From: Paraburkholderia sp. NMBU_R16
Lineage (GTDB): Bacteria > Pseudomonadota > Gammaproteobacteria > Burkholderiales > Burkholderiaceae
Length of the DNA: 64,000 nucleotides
Direction: 5' to 3'
NCBI RefSeq assembly: GCF_013282575.1
Contig: NZ_JAAAYE010000018.1
Location: forward strand, 1 to 64,000
This document shows, one piece after another, positions 8,600-17,688 of this stretch. The notes beneath the pieces were generated by a model, which was given only the letters and a program-made list of their open reading frames with translations, did no database searches and was not told where the DNA came from. The position numbers and the translations under genes were made by a program. Position 1 is the stretch's first letter. Each line of letters starts with the position of its first letter.

Positions 8600-9226
8600 T
8601 TAGCGTCTCAGCGGCGACGCTGCGGACAGCATCCGCTCCACATACCGCGCGATCAAATCAACCTCGAGATTGACCCGGCTACCTGCAGACAGATGCCTGA
8701 GCGTCGTGACTTCGACGGTATGCGGAATGAGGTTGATCGAAAACTCGCAACCGTCGTCCCGATCGACAATGCTATTGACCGTCAGACTCACGCCGTTGAC
8801 GGTCACAGAACCCTTATACGCAAGATAGCGGCCGATCTCGCGCGGCGCCAGCACGCGTAACTCGTGCGACTCGCCCACGGGCGCGAAGCGCGTGACGGTG
8901 CCGAGCCCATCGACATGTCCCGAGACGATATGCCCGCCCAGCCGCTCATGCGCCGTGAGGGCTTTTTCAAGGTTGACCTCGCCGGGCTCCCCCAGCCCCA
9001 CAGTGCAATTGAGGCTTTCGCGCGACACGTCGACGTCGAACGTTTCGCCCGTCTTGGCGATGACCGTCATGCAGGCACCCTGGATCGCAATGCTGTCGCC
9101 GATGGCGACGTCCGTCAGATCGAGCGCGCCCGCGCGCACCGTCAAACGCACCCCGGCGTTTGCCTCAGTGCCGAGCGGCGCTACTGTCTCGATGCGGCCC
9201 ACTGCCGCGACGATTCCCGTGAACAT
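8600..9226 (-). CDS. ribE: Riboflavin synthase subunit alpha
   Basis: A 208-residue enzyme that dismutates two molecules of 6,7-dimethyl-8-ribityllumazine to riboflavin, the last step of the pathway. It begins MFTGIVAAVGRIE and shows the two lumazine-binding barrel repeats, for example GDSIAIQGACMTV in the first and YKGSVTVNGVSLTVNSI in the second. The length is normal. It lies 18 bases downstream of ribD on the same strand. I see no FMN riboswitch ahead of this gene pair. Confidence 0.95.
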   Translation of the reverse strand: MFTGIVAAVGRIETVAPLGTEANAGVRLTVRAGALDLTDVAIGDSIAIQGACMTVIAKTGETFDVDVSRESLNCTVGLGEPGEVNLEKALTAHERLGGHIVSGHVDGLGTVTRFAPVGESHELRVLAPREIGRYLAYKGSVTVNGVSLTVNSIVDRDDGCEFSINLIPHTVEVTTLRHLSAGSRVNLEVDLIARYVERMLSAASPLRR

Positions 9227-9244
9227 CGTGTCTGTGCCTCGTAA

Positions 9245-10396
9245 TCAGAATGAAGAGGGCGTCGGAGCAGGCGCCGGCGAAACCGGCTCGGCCGGTGCAA
9301 TGCGCGCCAGCACGCGCAGATCGTCGCCGACCCGCTCGACGCTGCGGAACACGAGCCGCGTCCGCGCATCGAGCGTCGCGGGAGCGGCAAGCGCAAACAT
9401 GCCCGACGAATCGGCGCCGAGCAGGCTCGGTGCAAGATAGACGAGCAACTCGTCGACACATCCTTCGCGCAGCAGCGACCCGTTGAGCTTATGCCCGGCC
9501 TCGACGTGCAACTCGTTGATGCCGCGTCGGCCGAGTTCCTTGAGCACGCCCGCCAGATCCACCTTGCCGTGTGCATTCTCCAGCGCGACGACTTCCACGC
9601 CCCGCTCCGCGAGTGCCTCCGCTCGTGCCGCATTGTCCCCGTCGAGGCCCGCGCAGAAAACGAGCGGCGGCGCACCTTCGAAGATATGCGCATCGAGCGG
9701 CGCGTCGAGCCGGCTGTCGATGAGCACGCGCAGCGGCTGGCGCGGCGTCTCGATCGCGCGCACCGTCAAGTGCGGATTGTCTTCGCGCACGGTGCCGACG
9801 CCGGTCAGGATCGCGCAGGCGCGTGCGCGCCAGGCATGTCCGTCGGCGCGGGCACTCGGCCCGGTGATCCACTGACTCTCACCGGATGGCAGCGCCGTTC
9901 GGCCATCGAGCGAGGCTGCGATTTTCATGCGCACCCACGGCCGTTTGCGCGTCATGCGCGAAACGAAGCCGATGTTCAGCTCCTGCGCTTCATGGGCCAG
10001 CAACCCGCAACGAACGTCGATCCCGGCGTCGCGCAGCATCGTGAGACCGCGGCCCGAGACCTGCGGGTTCGGGTCTTCCATCGCCGCGATCACCCGCGCC
10101 ACGCGCGCCTCGATCAGCGCATGGGCGCACGGCGGCGTGCGCCCGAAGTGGCTGCAAGGTTCCAGCGTCACATAGGCCGTCGCGCCATGCGGATCGTTGC
10201 CGCGCCGGCGCGCGTCCTTCAGCGCCTGCACTTCGGCGTGGTCCTGGCCGGCAGGCTGCGTGAAGCCTTCGCCGATGGCGAGCCCGTGCTTGACGAGCAC
10301 GCAGCCGACGCGCGGGTTGGGCGTCGTCGTGTAAAGCCCCCGCGCAGCGAGCGCGAGTGCGCGCTGCATGTGGGCGAAGTCCGCGTCGGAAAACAT
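9245..10396 (-). CDS. ribD: Bifunctional diaminohydroxyphosphoribosylaminopyrimidine deaminase/reductase
   Basis: A 383-residue riboflavin enzyme with two domains: an N-terminal zinc deaminase and a C-terminal DHFR-like reductase. The zinc ligands are visible in DHAEVQALKDA and LEPCSHFGRTPPCAHAL. The reductase begins around RPWVRMKIAASLDGRTAL, and the C-terminal half continues to the stop. The start chosen is ATG 10396 (MFSDADFAHMQRAL), 26 bases after hemL. It acts on the GTP cyclohydrolase II product in the cytoplasm. Confidence 0.94.
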   Translation of the reverse strand: MFSDADFAHMQRALALAARGLYTTTPNPRVGCVLVKHGLAIGEGFTQPAGQDHAEVQALKDARRRGNDPHGATAYVTLEPCSHFGRTPPCAHALIEARVARVIAAMEDPNPQVSGRGLTMLRDAGIDVRCGLLAHEAQELNIGFVSRMTRKRPWVRMKIAASLDGRTALPSGESQWITGPSARADGHAWRARACAILTGVGTVREDNPHLTVRAIETPRQPLRVLIDSRLDAPLDAHIFEGAPPLVFCAGLDGDNAARAEALAERGVEVVALENAHGKVDLAGVLKELGRRGINELHVEAGHKLNGSLLREGCVDELLVYLAPSLLGADSSGMFALAAPATLDARTRLVFRSVERVGDDLRVLARIAPAEPVSPAPAPTPSSF

Positions 10397-10422
10397 CGTC
10401 GGGTGCTCGTCGGCGCGCGGCG

Positions 10423-11706
10423 TTACGCCGCAAGCGCGGCAAACGCACCGCGTGCGGCATCGAGCGTGGCATCGATGACGGCGTCGTCGTGCGCACTCGA
10501 TACGAACCCTGCTTCGTACGCGGATGGCGCGAAATGGACGCCAGCGTCGAGCATGCGATGAAAGAACGCGTTGAAGGCGGCAATGTCGCTGCGCGAGACA
10601 TCGGCGAAGCTGGCCGGCACCTGCGCGGTGAAGTAAATGCCGAACATGCCGCCGAGCGCATCGGCGCTGAAGGCTACGCCGGCCGCACGCGCCGCCGCCG
10701 ACAGCCCGTTGGCCAGGCGCGCAGTCTTCGCCGAGAGCTGTTCGTAAAACCCGGGCGCCTGGATCAGTTGCAGCGTCTTCATGCCCGCCGCGACCGCGAT
10801 AGGATTGCCCGATAGCGTGCCGGCCTGATAGACCGCTCCTTCGGGAGCGAGGTGCGCCATGATGTCGCGCCGGCCGCCGAACGCTGCCGCGGGCATGCCG
10901 CCGCCGATGACCTTGCCGAGGCAGGTGAGATCCGGCTCGATGCCATAAAGCGCTTGTGCGCCCCCCAGTGCGACACGAAAGCCGCACATCACCTCGTCGA
11001 AGATCAGCACGGCACCGTATTCCGTGCAAAGGCGCCGCAGCGTCTGCAAGAAGGCCGGGTTGCCGCGCACGAGGTTCATGTTGCCGGCCACGGGCTCGAC
11101 GATCACGGCCGCGATTTCGCGGCCGAATGCGGCGAACGCCGCTTCGAGCGCCTCGCTGTTGTTGTATTCGAGCACCGTCGTATGTTTGGCGATATCGGGC
11201 GGCACGCCGGCCGAAGTCGGGTTGCCGAACGTGAGCAGCCCCGAGCCGGCCTTGACGAGCAAGCTGTCCGCGTGCCCGTGATAGCAACCTTCGAATTTGA
11301 CGATGCGGCTGCGATCCGTGAATCCGCGTGCCAAGCGCAGCGCACTCATCGTCGCTTCGGTGCCGCTCGAGACGAATCGCAACTGCTCCATCGACGGGAC
11401 GAGCTTGCGGATTTCCTCGGCGATCTCGATCTCGGCTTCGGTCGGCGCGCCGAACGAGAAGCCGTCGGCCAGCACACGCTGAACGGCTTCGAGCACTTCG
11501 GGATGGACGTGGCCCAGGATCATCGGTCCCCAGGAACCGATGTAGTCGATGTAACGGGTCCCCTCGGCGTCCCAGAAGTAGGGCCCGTTGGCACGTGCAA
11601 TGAAGCGCGGCGTACCGCCAACCGAGCGGAAGGCCCGCACAGGCGAGTTCACGCCGCCGGGAATGACGCGCTGCGCGCGTTCGAACAGAGCTTGATTGCT
11701 AGGCAT
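10423..11706 (-). CDS. hemL: Glutamate-1-semialdehyde 2,1-aminomutase
   Basis: A 427-residue PLP enzyme that converts glutamate-1-semialdehyde to 5-aminolevulinate for tetrapyrrole synthesis. Start [18 protein letters not shown] and length match the family. The PLP Lys lies in [15 protein letters not shown], and [10 protein letters not shown] holds the PLP Asp. It is the first gene of the minus-strand hemL-ribD-ribE run. This gene order is familiar in Burkholderiaceae. The upstream region to 11946 is shared with the divergent MFS gene. Confidence 0.95.
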   Translation of the reverse strand: MPSNQALFERAQRVIPGGVNSPVRAFRSVGGTPRFIARANGPYFWDAEGTRYIDYIGSWGPMILGHVHPEVLEAVQRVLADGFSFGAPTEAEIEIAEEIRKLVPSMEQLRFVSSGTEATMSALRLARGFTDRSRIVKFEGCYHGHADSLLVKAGSGLLTFGNPTSAGVPPDIAKHTTVLEYNNSEALEAAFAAFGREIAAVIVEPVAGNMNLVRGNPAFLQTLRRLCTEYGAVLIFDEVMCGFRVALGGAQALYGIEPDLTCLGKVIGGGMPAAAFGGRRDIMAHLAPEGAVYQAGTLSGNPIAVAAGMKTLQLIQAPGFYEQLSAKTARLANGLSAAARAAGVAFSADALGGMFGIYFTAQVPASFADVSRSDIAAFNAFFHRMLDAGVHFAPSAYEAGFVSSAHDDAVIDATLDAARGAFAALAA

Positions 11707-11945
11707 GGAGTGAGGGCAGCTGCAATGAAGGATCGGGCCGGGGCGACACCCGTTCAATCGGGCGCCGCGGCAAAAAACGGCCCTACGATGCGTGGAATTG
11801 TACCGGAGCGGCGTCGCCCGGGCGTTTGCCGATCGCTTTCTCGTAGAATCTGCGCTTTAGGCGCCGTGCGTTCGCGCTCGGTTGCCTGACTCGCCGCTTG
11901 CAGCCCCCGCATAGCGCCCGCCGTCTTTATCAGGCATTCCATTCG

Positions 11946-13172
11946 ATGACCGAAACCGACAAACGCCAGCCTGATCTACGCCTCATCGTGCTCCTGGGCG
12001 CGCTCGCGGCGTGTGGCCCGATCGCGGTCGACATGTATCTGCCGAGCCTGCCTTCCATCGCACGCGCGTTCGGGGTCGCCGACTCGGCCGCCCAGAGCAC
12101 GCTGACGAGCTTCATGCTCGGCTTCGCGATCGGCATGCTGGTCTACGGCCCGCTGTCCGACCGCTTCGGCCGGCGTCCGATTCTGCTCGGCGGGCTTGCC
12201 CTTTTTCTCGTCGCGAGTATTGCCTGCGCGAGTGCGGGATCGATCGATCTGCTCGTCGGCATGCGCTTCGTCCAGGCGCTGGGGGCCGGCGCGGCCTCCG
12301 TGATGGCGCGCGCGATCGCGCGTGACGTGCATGCGCCGCACGACGCGGCACGCGTGCTCTCGATGATCGCGATCGTGACGGGGGTAGGCCCGCTGCTGGC
12401 GCCGCTCATCGGCGGGCAGTTGCTGCTCGTCGGCGGCTGGCGTGCGATCTTCGCCGTGCTGGCGCTCTTCGGTGCACTCGCGTCGACGCTCGCCTTCATG
12501 CGCGTGCGCGAATCGTGGCCGGCCGACAAGCGTGCCGGCGCAGCGCTCTGGCATTCGTTCGCCATCTACGGGCGGCTTCTCGTCGATCCCGTCGCGCTCG
12601 GCCATCTGTTATGCGGCGGCATGGCGTTCGCGTCGATGTTCGCGTACATCACGGCGACGCCGTTCGTCTACATCGATTATTTCCATGTGACGCCGCAACA
12701 CTACGGGTTGTTCTTCGGCCTCAATATCGTCGGCATCATGCTCGGCAACTACCTCAACGCGCGGTTGATCAGCCGGTTGGGCTCGCTGCGGCTCGTCGCG
12801 GGCGCGTCGTTCGTGAGTTGCGGGGCCTCGTTGTTCGTCGCGCTGGCTTGCCTGACGGGGTGGGGCGGCCTCTGGTCTATCGTTGCAGGGCTATTTTTCG
12901 TGGTGGGTGTCGTGGGTGTGCTGACCGCGAATTGCACGACCGATCTCATGCATCGCTACCCGCGCAACGCGGGCGCCGCGGCCGCTGTTTTCGGTGCCGG
13001 GCAGCTCGTGCTGGGCGCGCTCGCAAGCTTCGTCGTCGGTGTGCTGCAAAACGGCACGCCCACCGGCATGGGCATCACGATCGCTGGGACCGGGGCGCTC
13101 TGTTTCGCAGGGCGCACGATGGTGATCCGCTGGCACGGCCTGCCGGCGCGCGGTACAGCGATGCCGCGCTGA
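11946..13172 (+). CDS. Bcr/CflA family drug efflux MFS transporter
   Basis: A 408-residue, 12-helix major facilitator of the Bcr/CflA group (inner-membrane drug:H+ antiporters). The N-terminus after MTETDKRQPDLRL has GPIAVDMYLPSLPSIARAF, the family's acidic first helix. GPLSDRFGRRPILLGG is MFS motif A between helices 2 and 3. The ATG at 11946 is chosen because the upstream in-frame extension is Arg-rich and untypical. It diverges from hemL. The drug spectrum cannot be predicted. Confidence 0.88.
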   Translation: MTETDKRQPDLRLIVLLGALAACGPIAVDMYLPSLPSIARAFGVADSAAQSTLTSFMLGFAIGMLVYGPLSDRFGRRPILLGGLALFLVASIACASAGSIDLLVGMRFVQALGAGAASVMARAIARDVHAPHDAARVLSMIAIVTGVGPLLAPLIGGQLLLVGGWRAIFAVLALFGALASTLAFMRVRESWPADKRAGAALWHSFAIYGRLLVDPVALGHLLCGGMAFASMFAYITATPFVYIDYFHVTPQHYGLFFGLNIVGIMLGNYLNARLISRLGSLRLVAGASFVSCGASLFVALACLTGWGGLWSIVAGLFFVVGVVGVLTANCTTDLMHRYPRNAGAAAAVFGAGQLVLGALASFVVGVLQNGTPTGMGITIAGTGALCFAGRTMVIRWHGLPARGTAMPR

Positions 13173-13195
13173 AGGCCGAACGCGAGACGACCGCG

Positions 13196-13227
13196 ATAAA
13201 AAAAGGCGCCGACAACGCGGCGCCTTT
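13196..13227 (-). terminator. Intrinsic terminator of the porin gene
   Basis: A 10-bp perfect stem (13202-13211 with 13218-13227, ACAACG loop). Read on the minus strand it is followed by a run of seven T's. It lies 75 bases downstream of the porin stop. On the plus strand the same hairpin with a shorter T-run may also end the MFS transcript. Confidence 0.85.
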
Positions 13228-13301
13228 CGAGTGTACTGCCGATCCCGCTGTCGTCCGGCAAAGCCGAAGCCTTGCCGGCGCGCGGGTTGTTACTTGTCGG
13301 T

Positions 13302-14438
13302 TTAGAACTTGTGACGGATACCGACGCGTGCGGCGACCTGGTTCTTCGTCGTGCTGGCGCCCGAGAACTCTGCCGCGTAGATGTCAGCCGTCACACCGCC
13401 GCTCATCGCGTGCTGGTAGACGCCCATCGCATACACGTCGGTACGCTTCGACAGACGGTAGTCGGCGACGAGGTTGACCTGACCGTACTTCGGCTTCTGA
13501 CCCGTTGCATCGACCTTGCCGAACGTGAACGTATAGCCCGCGCCGAGCGTCGTGGCCGGCGTCAGGCTGTACTGGCCCCACAGCTCAGCGCTGTCGAACC
13601 GCACTTTGTTGCCGCCCACGCCGTTCGCGTCGTCGAACCGCACGTCGGAGAAGTTGGCGCCGAAGAGCGCCGGTCCCATCGTGTAGGTCGCGCCGAGGCT
13701 GGCAACCTGCATGTTGCGGGGCATTCCGACGAGACCCCAGATGCCCGTCGTCGGATTGACGGCGGCCGGTGCCTGATTGGCGTTGAAGTTGCCGTCGTCG
13801 AACTGGACGCCCGGGTTACGCGCGTAGAAATAGCCCGCGCCGACATACAGAGGACCGGCCGAGTAGCTCAGTGCGCCGCCGATCGTGCTGTTCTGGCCGA
13901 ACTGACCTGCCACGCCGCCGAATGCGTACATCGCTTCGGCTTGCAGGCCTGCGAACTTCGGCGAGACATACTTCACTGCGTTATTGATACGGAAGCCGTT
14001 ATCGGTGTTGTCGATATCGGCCGGGTGCGAGAAGAACGCGCCCCACTGGCCGTTGAACGTCGTCGACTGAACCATGTCGACCACCGGGTCATATTGGCGA
14101 CCGAGCGTCAGGGTACCGAACGAGTCGTTCGTCAGACCGACGTAGGCCTGGCGACCGAACATGCGGCTATGCTGAGCCAGCTTGCCGTTGGCCGCGTTGA
14201 AGCCGTTTTCCAATTGGAAGATGGCCTTGGTGCCGCCGCCCAGGTCTTCAGCGCCCTTCATGCCAAAGCGGCTGCCTTGCAAGATACCGCTTTGTTCTTG
14301 CCACTGCGAATGACCGCTAGTGTTGTTAACGTAGCTGATACCGAGGTCGATGATGCCGTAAAGCGTGACGCTGTTTTGCGCGAACGCCGGTGCTGCCATG
14401 GCGCTCGTCACTGCGAGGGCGATAAGCGATTTTTTCAT
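13302..14438 (-). CDS. General porin (Gram-negative porin, OmpC/Opc-like)
   Basis: A 378-residue outer-membrane porin. A signal peptide with cleavage after APAFA is followed by NSVTLYGIIDLGISY, the first strand of the Burkholderia porin family. GSRFGMKGAEDLGGG and LGRQYDPVVD are conserved inner features. The protein ends in a C-terminal Phe (VGIRHKF), the BAM recognition residue. A 16-stranded trimeric diffusion channel is expected. It has its own terminator. GGAGA lies about eight bases before the ATG. The substrate is not evident. Confidence 0.93.
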   Translation of the reverse strand: MKKSLIALAVTSAMAAPAFAQNSVTLYGIIDLGISYVNNTSGHSQWQEQSGILQGSRFGMKGAEDLGGGTKAIFQLENGFNAANGKLAQHSRMFGRQAYVGLTNDSFGTLTLGRQYDPVVDMVQSTTFNGQWGAFFSHPADIDNTDNGFRINNAVKYVSPKFAGLQAEAMYAFGGVAGQFGQNSTIGGALSYSAGPLYVGAGYFYARNPGVQFDDGNFNANQAPAAVNPTTGIWGLVGMPRNMQVASLGATYTMGPALFGANFSDVRFDDANGVGGNKVRFDSAELWGQYSLTPATTLGAGYTFTFGKVDATGQKPKYGQVNLVADYRLSKRTDVYAMGVYQHAMSGGVTADIYAAEFSGASTTKNQVAARVGIRHKF

Positions 14439-14998
14439 TAAACGGTCTCCGAGACGTTGAACTGCAAATTGAGCACCCGGGGTGGTGAGTGCAGCGGACT
14501 AGCGCATCTTTTGAACACGCCGGATCCCCGCCGCGGGTCCAGGTAGTCGTCCGGATACTAGGCATGTCGAAATCAGCCCCTTATTAGTGGAAACACTAGT
14601 TGCTTCCCGTCGTTGCGGTTTTTGAAACGGTGTATTTCGCGAAGAGCCTCTTCCACAGCGGCGCCGGCTGTGCGTTCCGGTGAAAGCGGTTGCTTAAATA
14701 TGCACGACAGCGTTGCCGCGCCGCCACAGATCGTGTGTCGGAATTGTTGCGCTTGCGTGGGGAAAAACAGACGAAGAAACGCCCGTCTTGCCCAACATTG
14801 GGGCGGCAGCACCTGCTCCATGCACCGAAAAAGGGGGGTGGGCCGGTGAGGATGCCCCTTGCCGACAAAAAAAAGCCCGGGCCGGCGGACCGGAACGGGC
14901 TCTTGGAATAAAGCCGGCGAATCGCAACAGTCCCCGGCCGATGCAGTGTAGCAGCGTGAAGATGCCCCTCCGATGAGGGTTTTCGCCAAGCTCGAGCG
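14439..14998. other. Intergenic region between the porin and glk/hexR
   Basis: About 560 bases with no supportable gene. The part next to the porin must contain its promoter and 5' leader on the minus strand, but I cannot pick a reliable -35/-10 pair. A strong minus-strand terminator lies at 14867-14901. Short open frames through this stretch lack ribosome-binding sites and recognisable content. Confidence 0.5.
14867..14901 (-). terminator. Intrinsic terminator downstream of glk/hexR
   Basis: On the minus strand AGCCCG (14901-14896) pairs with CGGGCT (14879-14874). A second CCGG/CCGG helix sits inside, and eight T's follow. It is about 100 bases after the glk/hexR stop and ends the zwf-pgl-glk/hexR transcript. 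Confidence 0.85.
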
Positions 14999-16924
14999 TC
15001 AATCGGTAGCCGAGGATGCCGCTCCATGGCTGAGCCAGTCGAGTACTGCTGCCGCCGCATCGTCGTTGCGGGTCGCGCGAGCCTTGGCGACGGCCTCGGT
15101 CACTTCCGGGCTCGGCACGGCGCGCCGGATCGCCACGCCCACCGCGAGAATGTCGATCATCACGAGATGCAGAATGCGCGAGATCATCGAAAGCTGGGAT
15201 TCGCGAATCTCGATGTGATCCGTTTCCAGCGCCACGGTAGCCCGCTTGGCCAGCGGCGTGTTGCTCGAGGTGATGGCGATCACCTGCGCGCCCGCCTGCA
15301 TGGCAACGTCGAGCACACGCAGCAGCTCGGGCGCCCGGCCCGACTTCGATACCGCGACGATGACATCGCCTTTGCCGAGCAGGGCAGCGGAGGCGGCCTG
15401 CATATAGAGATCGCCGTAAGCGATGGTCGGAATGCCAAACCGGAAGAACTTGTAATGCGCGTCCTGCGCGACGATGTTCGAATTGCCCAGTCCGTAGAAC
15501 TCGATGCGCCGCGCGCTGTTGAGCATGTCGATCGCCCGCTCGACGTGCTCGAAGTTCAGGTGCTCGCGCAACTGCAGGATCGCCGAGACCGTGTTGTCGA
15601 GCACTTTCGCGCCGAAGTCGGTCGCCGTATCGCCCAGATGGACTTGGCTGTGGCTGACCGGAATGGTTCCCGTCAGCCCCGTGGCGAGCTTGAGCTTGAA
15701 ATCGGACAGGCCCTGGCAGCCCAGCGAACGGCAAAAGCGGATGACCGTCGGCTGACTCACGTCGGCCTTGCGGGCGATGTCGACGATCGGATCGCTGATG
15801 ATCGAGCGCGGATGATTCAAGGCGAGATCGGCCACGCGCCGCTCGGCCGGCGTCAACGCATCGCGCATTTGACGAATGCGCTCGAACACAGCCGAGGAGC
15901 CGCCGCCGGTACGATTCGAGAGCTGCTCCGCGAGAATGGCCGACACGCCCAGGAACGCCGGATACTCGGCCGTGATGACGTAGGTGGGCACGTTGGCCAA
16001 ATACGGCTCGAAGCGGCCCTTTGCTTCGAAGCGCTCTCTGAACCGCGAGCGCGCGAAGAACTCGCCCAGCTTCAGCACGACGCCGCCGCCGATGTAGATG
16101 CCGCCGAGCGCGCCGAGCGTCACGGCGATATTGCCCGCGAACGTGCCGAGAATGCCGCAAAAGCAGTCGACCGATTCAGCCGCGAGCGGATCGCCTTCGA
16201 GCGCGCGGCTGACGACCTCCGCGGGATCGAGCGTGGCGCCGACGCGCTTTTTGTCGCGTGCCGCAAGCGCCCGGTAGATCAATTCGATGCCGGGACCTGC
16301 CGCGACGCGTTCGAACGACACGTGCGACCATTTCTTGCGCGCATAGTGCAGCACGATGTCCTCGCGCTCGTCGGACGGCGCGAAGCTCGCATGGCCGCCT
16401 TCGCTGCCGAGGGCAATCCAGCGGTCGTCGGCGGGAATGAGGCCCGACACGCCAAGGCCCGTGCCGGGGCCCAGCAGGCCGATCACGCTGTTCTGGCGGC
16501 GCGTGCCGCCGCCGATCTGCACGCGCTGCGCGTCGGTCAGGCCTGGCAGCGCCATCGCGAGCGCGGTGAAGTCGTTGACGACGAGCAGCGTATCGAAGCC
16601 GAGCGCGCGACGCGTGGCTTCGATCGAGAACGTCCAGTTGTGGTTGGTCATGCTGACCTGATCGCCATCGACGGGGTTCGCGATCGCGATCGCCGCATGG
16701 TTGACATGGCCGACCTTCGTGTCCTTCAGATACTGCTTGAGCACCTCTTCGACGCTCGGATACTCGGCGCAGGGATAGACGCGAATCTGCGCAATCTCGC
16801 CGGGGCCGATTTCGAGCGCGAAGCGCGCGTTGGTGCCGCCGATATCGGCGAGCAGCCTCGGGCCGTCGGCGTGCTGACGGGCGCCCGGAATGGCGATTAC
16901 CTTAGTTTGCACACCAGTAGACAT
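14999..16924 (-). CDS. glk: Bifunctional glucokinase / RpiR-family (HexR-type) regulator
   Basis: A 641-residue fusion. Residues 1 to about 340 are a Glk-type glucokinase, which phosphorylates glucose with [17 protein letters not shown] (phosphate 1), [15 protein letters not shown] and [15 protein letters not shown]. After a SNRTGGGSS linker comes an RpiR HTH domain ([19 protein letters not shown]), then a SIS sugar-phosphate domain ([20 protein letters not shown] and [15 protein letters not shown]). HexR proteins sense 2-keto-3-deoxy-6-phosphogluconate and repress glucose genes. The fusion is known in Burkholderia. Its start lies 23 bases inside the pgl end, so translation is probably coupled. 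A matching operator lies at 19357-19373. Confidence 0.93.
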   Translation of the reverse strand: MSTGVQTKVIAIPGARQHADGPRLLADIGGTNARFALEIGPGEIAQIRVYPCAEYPSVEEVLKQYLKDTKVGHVNHAAIAIANPVDGDQVSMTNHNWTFSIEATRRALGFDTLLVVNDFTALAMALPGLTDAQRVQIGGGTRRQNSVIGLLGPGTGLGVSGLIPADDRWIALGSEGGHASFAPSDEREDIVLHYARKKWSHVSFERVAAGPGIELIYRALAARDKKRVGATLDPAEVVSRALEGDPLAAESVDCFCGILGTFAGNIAVTLGALGGIYIGGGVVLKLGEFFARSRFRERFEAKGRFEPYLANVPTYVITAEYPAFLGVSAILAEQLSNRTGGGSSAVFERIRQMRDALTPAERRVADLALNHPRSIISDPIVDIARKADVSQPTVIRFCRSLGCQGLSDFKLKLATGLTGTIPVSHSQVHLGDTATDFGAKVLDNTVSAILQLREHLNFEHVERAIDMLNSARRIEFYGLGNSNIVAQDAHYKFFRFGIPTIAYGDLYMQAASAALLGKGDVIVAVSKSGRAPELLRVLDVAMQAGAQVIAITSSNTPLAKRATVALETDHIEIRESQLSMISRILHLVMIDILAVGVAIRRAVPSPEVTEAVAKARATRNDDAAAAVLDWLSHGAASSATD

Positions 16925-17594
16925 CGAGTCTGACTCCCTTGTCGTTTGCCAGCTTCGAGATGGCGTTTTCCTGGGCGGTGGATGCGGCTGCCTTGAGCAC
17001 GTCGAGCTTGGGCGTGCCGGAGATCAGCAGATAGAGCCGCCCGATCTGCTTCAGTGCGGCGAGCGACAAGCTCACGCGCGCGTGGGGCGCTGCCTTCGGA
17101 TGGACGGCGACGAAGCGGGGCGCATCGGGGGACGTGATCCGGGCCCACTCCGGAGCGTCGGCAAAGAGCGACGCGGTATGCCCGTCTTCGCCCATGCCGA
17201 GCACGGCAACGCCTGGCAACGCGCGCTGCGCATCGGCGTTGAGGGTGGCAACGTTTGCTTCGAGCGTGACGGCCGTATCGACGAGCGGCAAAAAGCGCGC
17301 ATCGCCCGCACCGTCTCGCAGCAGTGTTTCGCGCACGAGTCTCGCGTTGCTGGCAGCATCGGTTTCGGGCACCCAACGGTCGTCGACGAGCGTCAGGTCG
17401 ATGCGCCGCCAGTCGACCGGTTCTTTCGCCAATGCGAGCAGAAACGGACGCGGGCTCGTTCCACCGGATACCGCGAGCGTCGTACGCGAAGCGTCGCCGG
17501 ATGCGGCGCACGATGCGTTGAGCGCATCGCCGACCGCTCTCGCCAGCGCGCCGGCCTGGGCGCGCGGATCGTCAAAAGCGTGAAGCTCGATCAC
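16902..17594 (-). CDS. pgl: 6-phosphogluconolactonase
   Basis: A 230-residue enzyme that hydrolyses 6-phosphogluconolactone in the pentose-phosphate/Entner-Doudoroff entry. Family signatures are [33 protein letters not shown] and [16 protein letters not shown]. The start is GTG 17594 with AGGAGG just upstream; a longer reading through the zwf-pgl gap is not supported. It lies between zwf and glk/hexR in one minus-strand unit and overlaps glk/hexR by 23 bases. Confidence 0.94.
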   Translation of the reverse strand: MIELHAFDDPRAQAGALARAVGDALNASCAASGDASRTTLAVSGGTSPRPFLLALAKEPVDWRRIDLTLVDDRWVPETDAASNARLVRETLLRDGAGDARFLPLVDTAVTLEANVATLNADAQRALPGVAVLGMGEDGHTASLFADAPEWARITSPDAPRFVAVHPKAAPHARVSLSLAALKQIGRLYLLISGTPKLDVLKAAASTAQENAISKLANDKGVRLDVYWCAN

Positions 17595-17638
17595 TTCTCC
17601 TCCTGAGCAGCTTTTTGTATTCCCCAATGGGTTCGTTC

Positions 17639-17669
17639 GACGGGGCGCCGCGATACGCAGCGCCCCGTC
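17639..17669 (-). promoter_or_regulatory. Intercistronic hairpin between zwf and pgl
   Basis: A perfect 10-bp GC-rich stem (17639-17648 with 17660-17669) around an 11-base loop lies in the zwf-pgl gap. No T-run follows on the minus strand, so it is not a standard terminator. It may stabilise the zwf 3' end, set differential expression within the operon, or be a partial attenuator. Confidence 0.6.
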
Positions 17670-17688
17670 CCGGCATGCAACCCTTGCC

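Noticed and set aside
9245-11287. A long minus-strand frame that would join ribD to upstream hemL sequence
   Set aside because: The upstream part is an out-of-frame reading of hemL; ribD has its normal start at 10396.
15026-16933. A 635-codon open frame on the plus strand opposite glk/hexR
   Set aside because: It is Arg/Ala/Asp-rich mirror sequence of a clear glucokinase/RpiR gene, a usual effect of high GC. No ribosome-binding site or domain.
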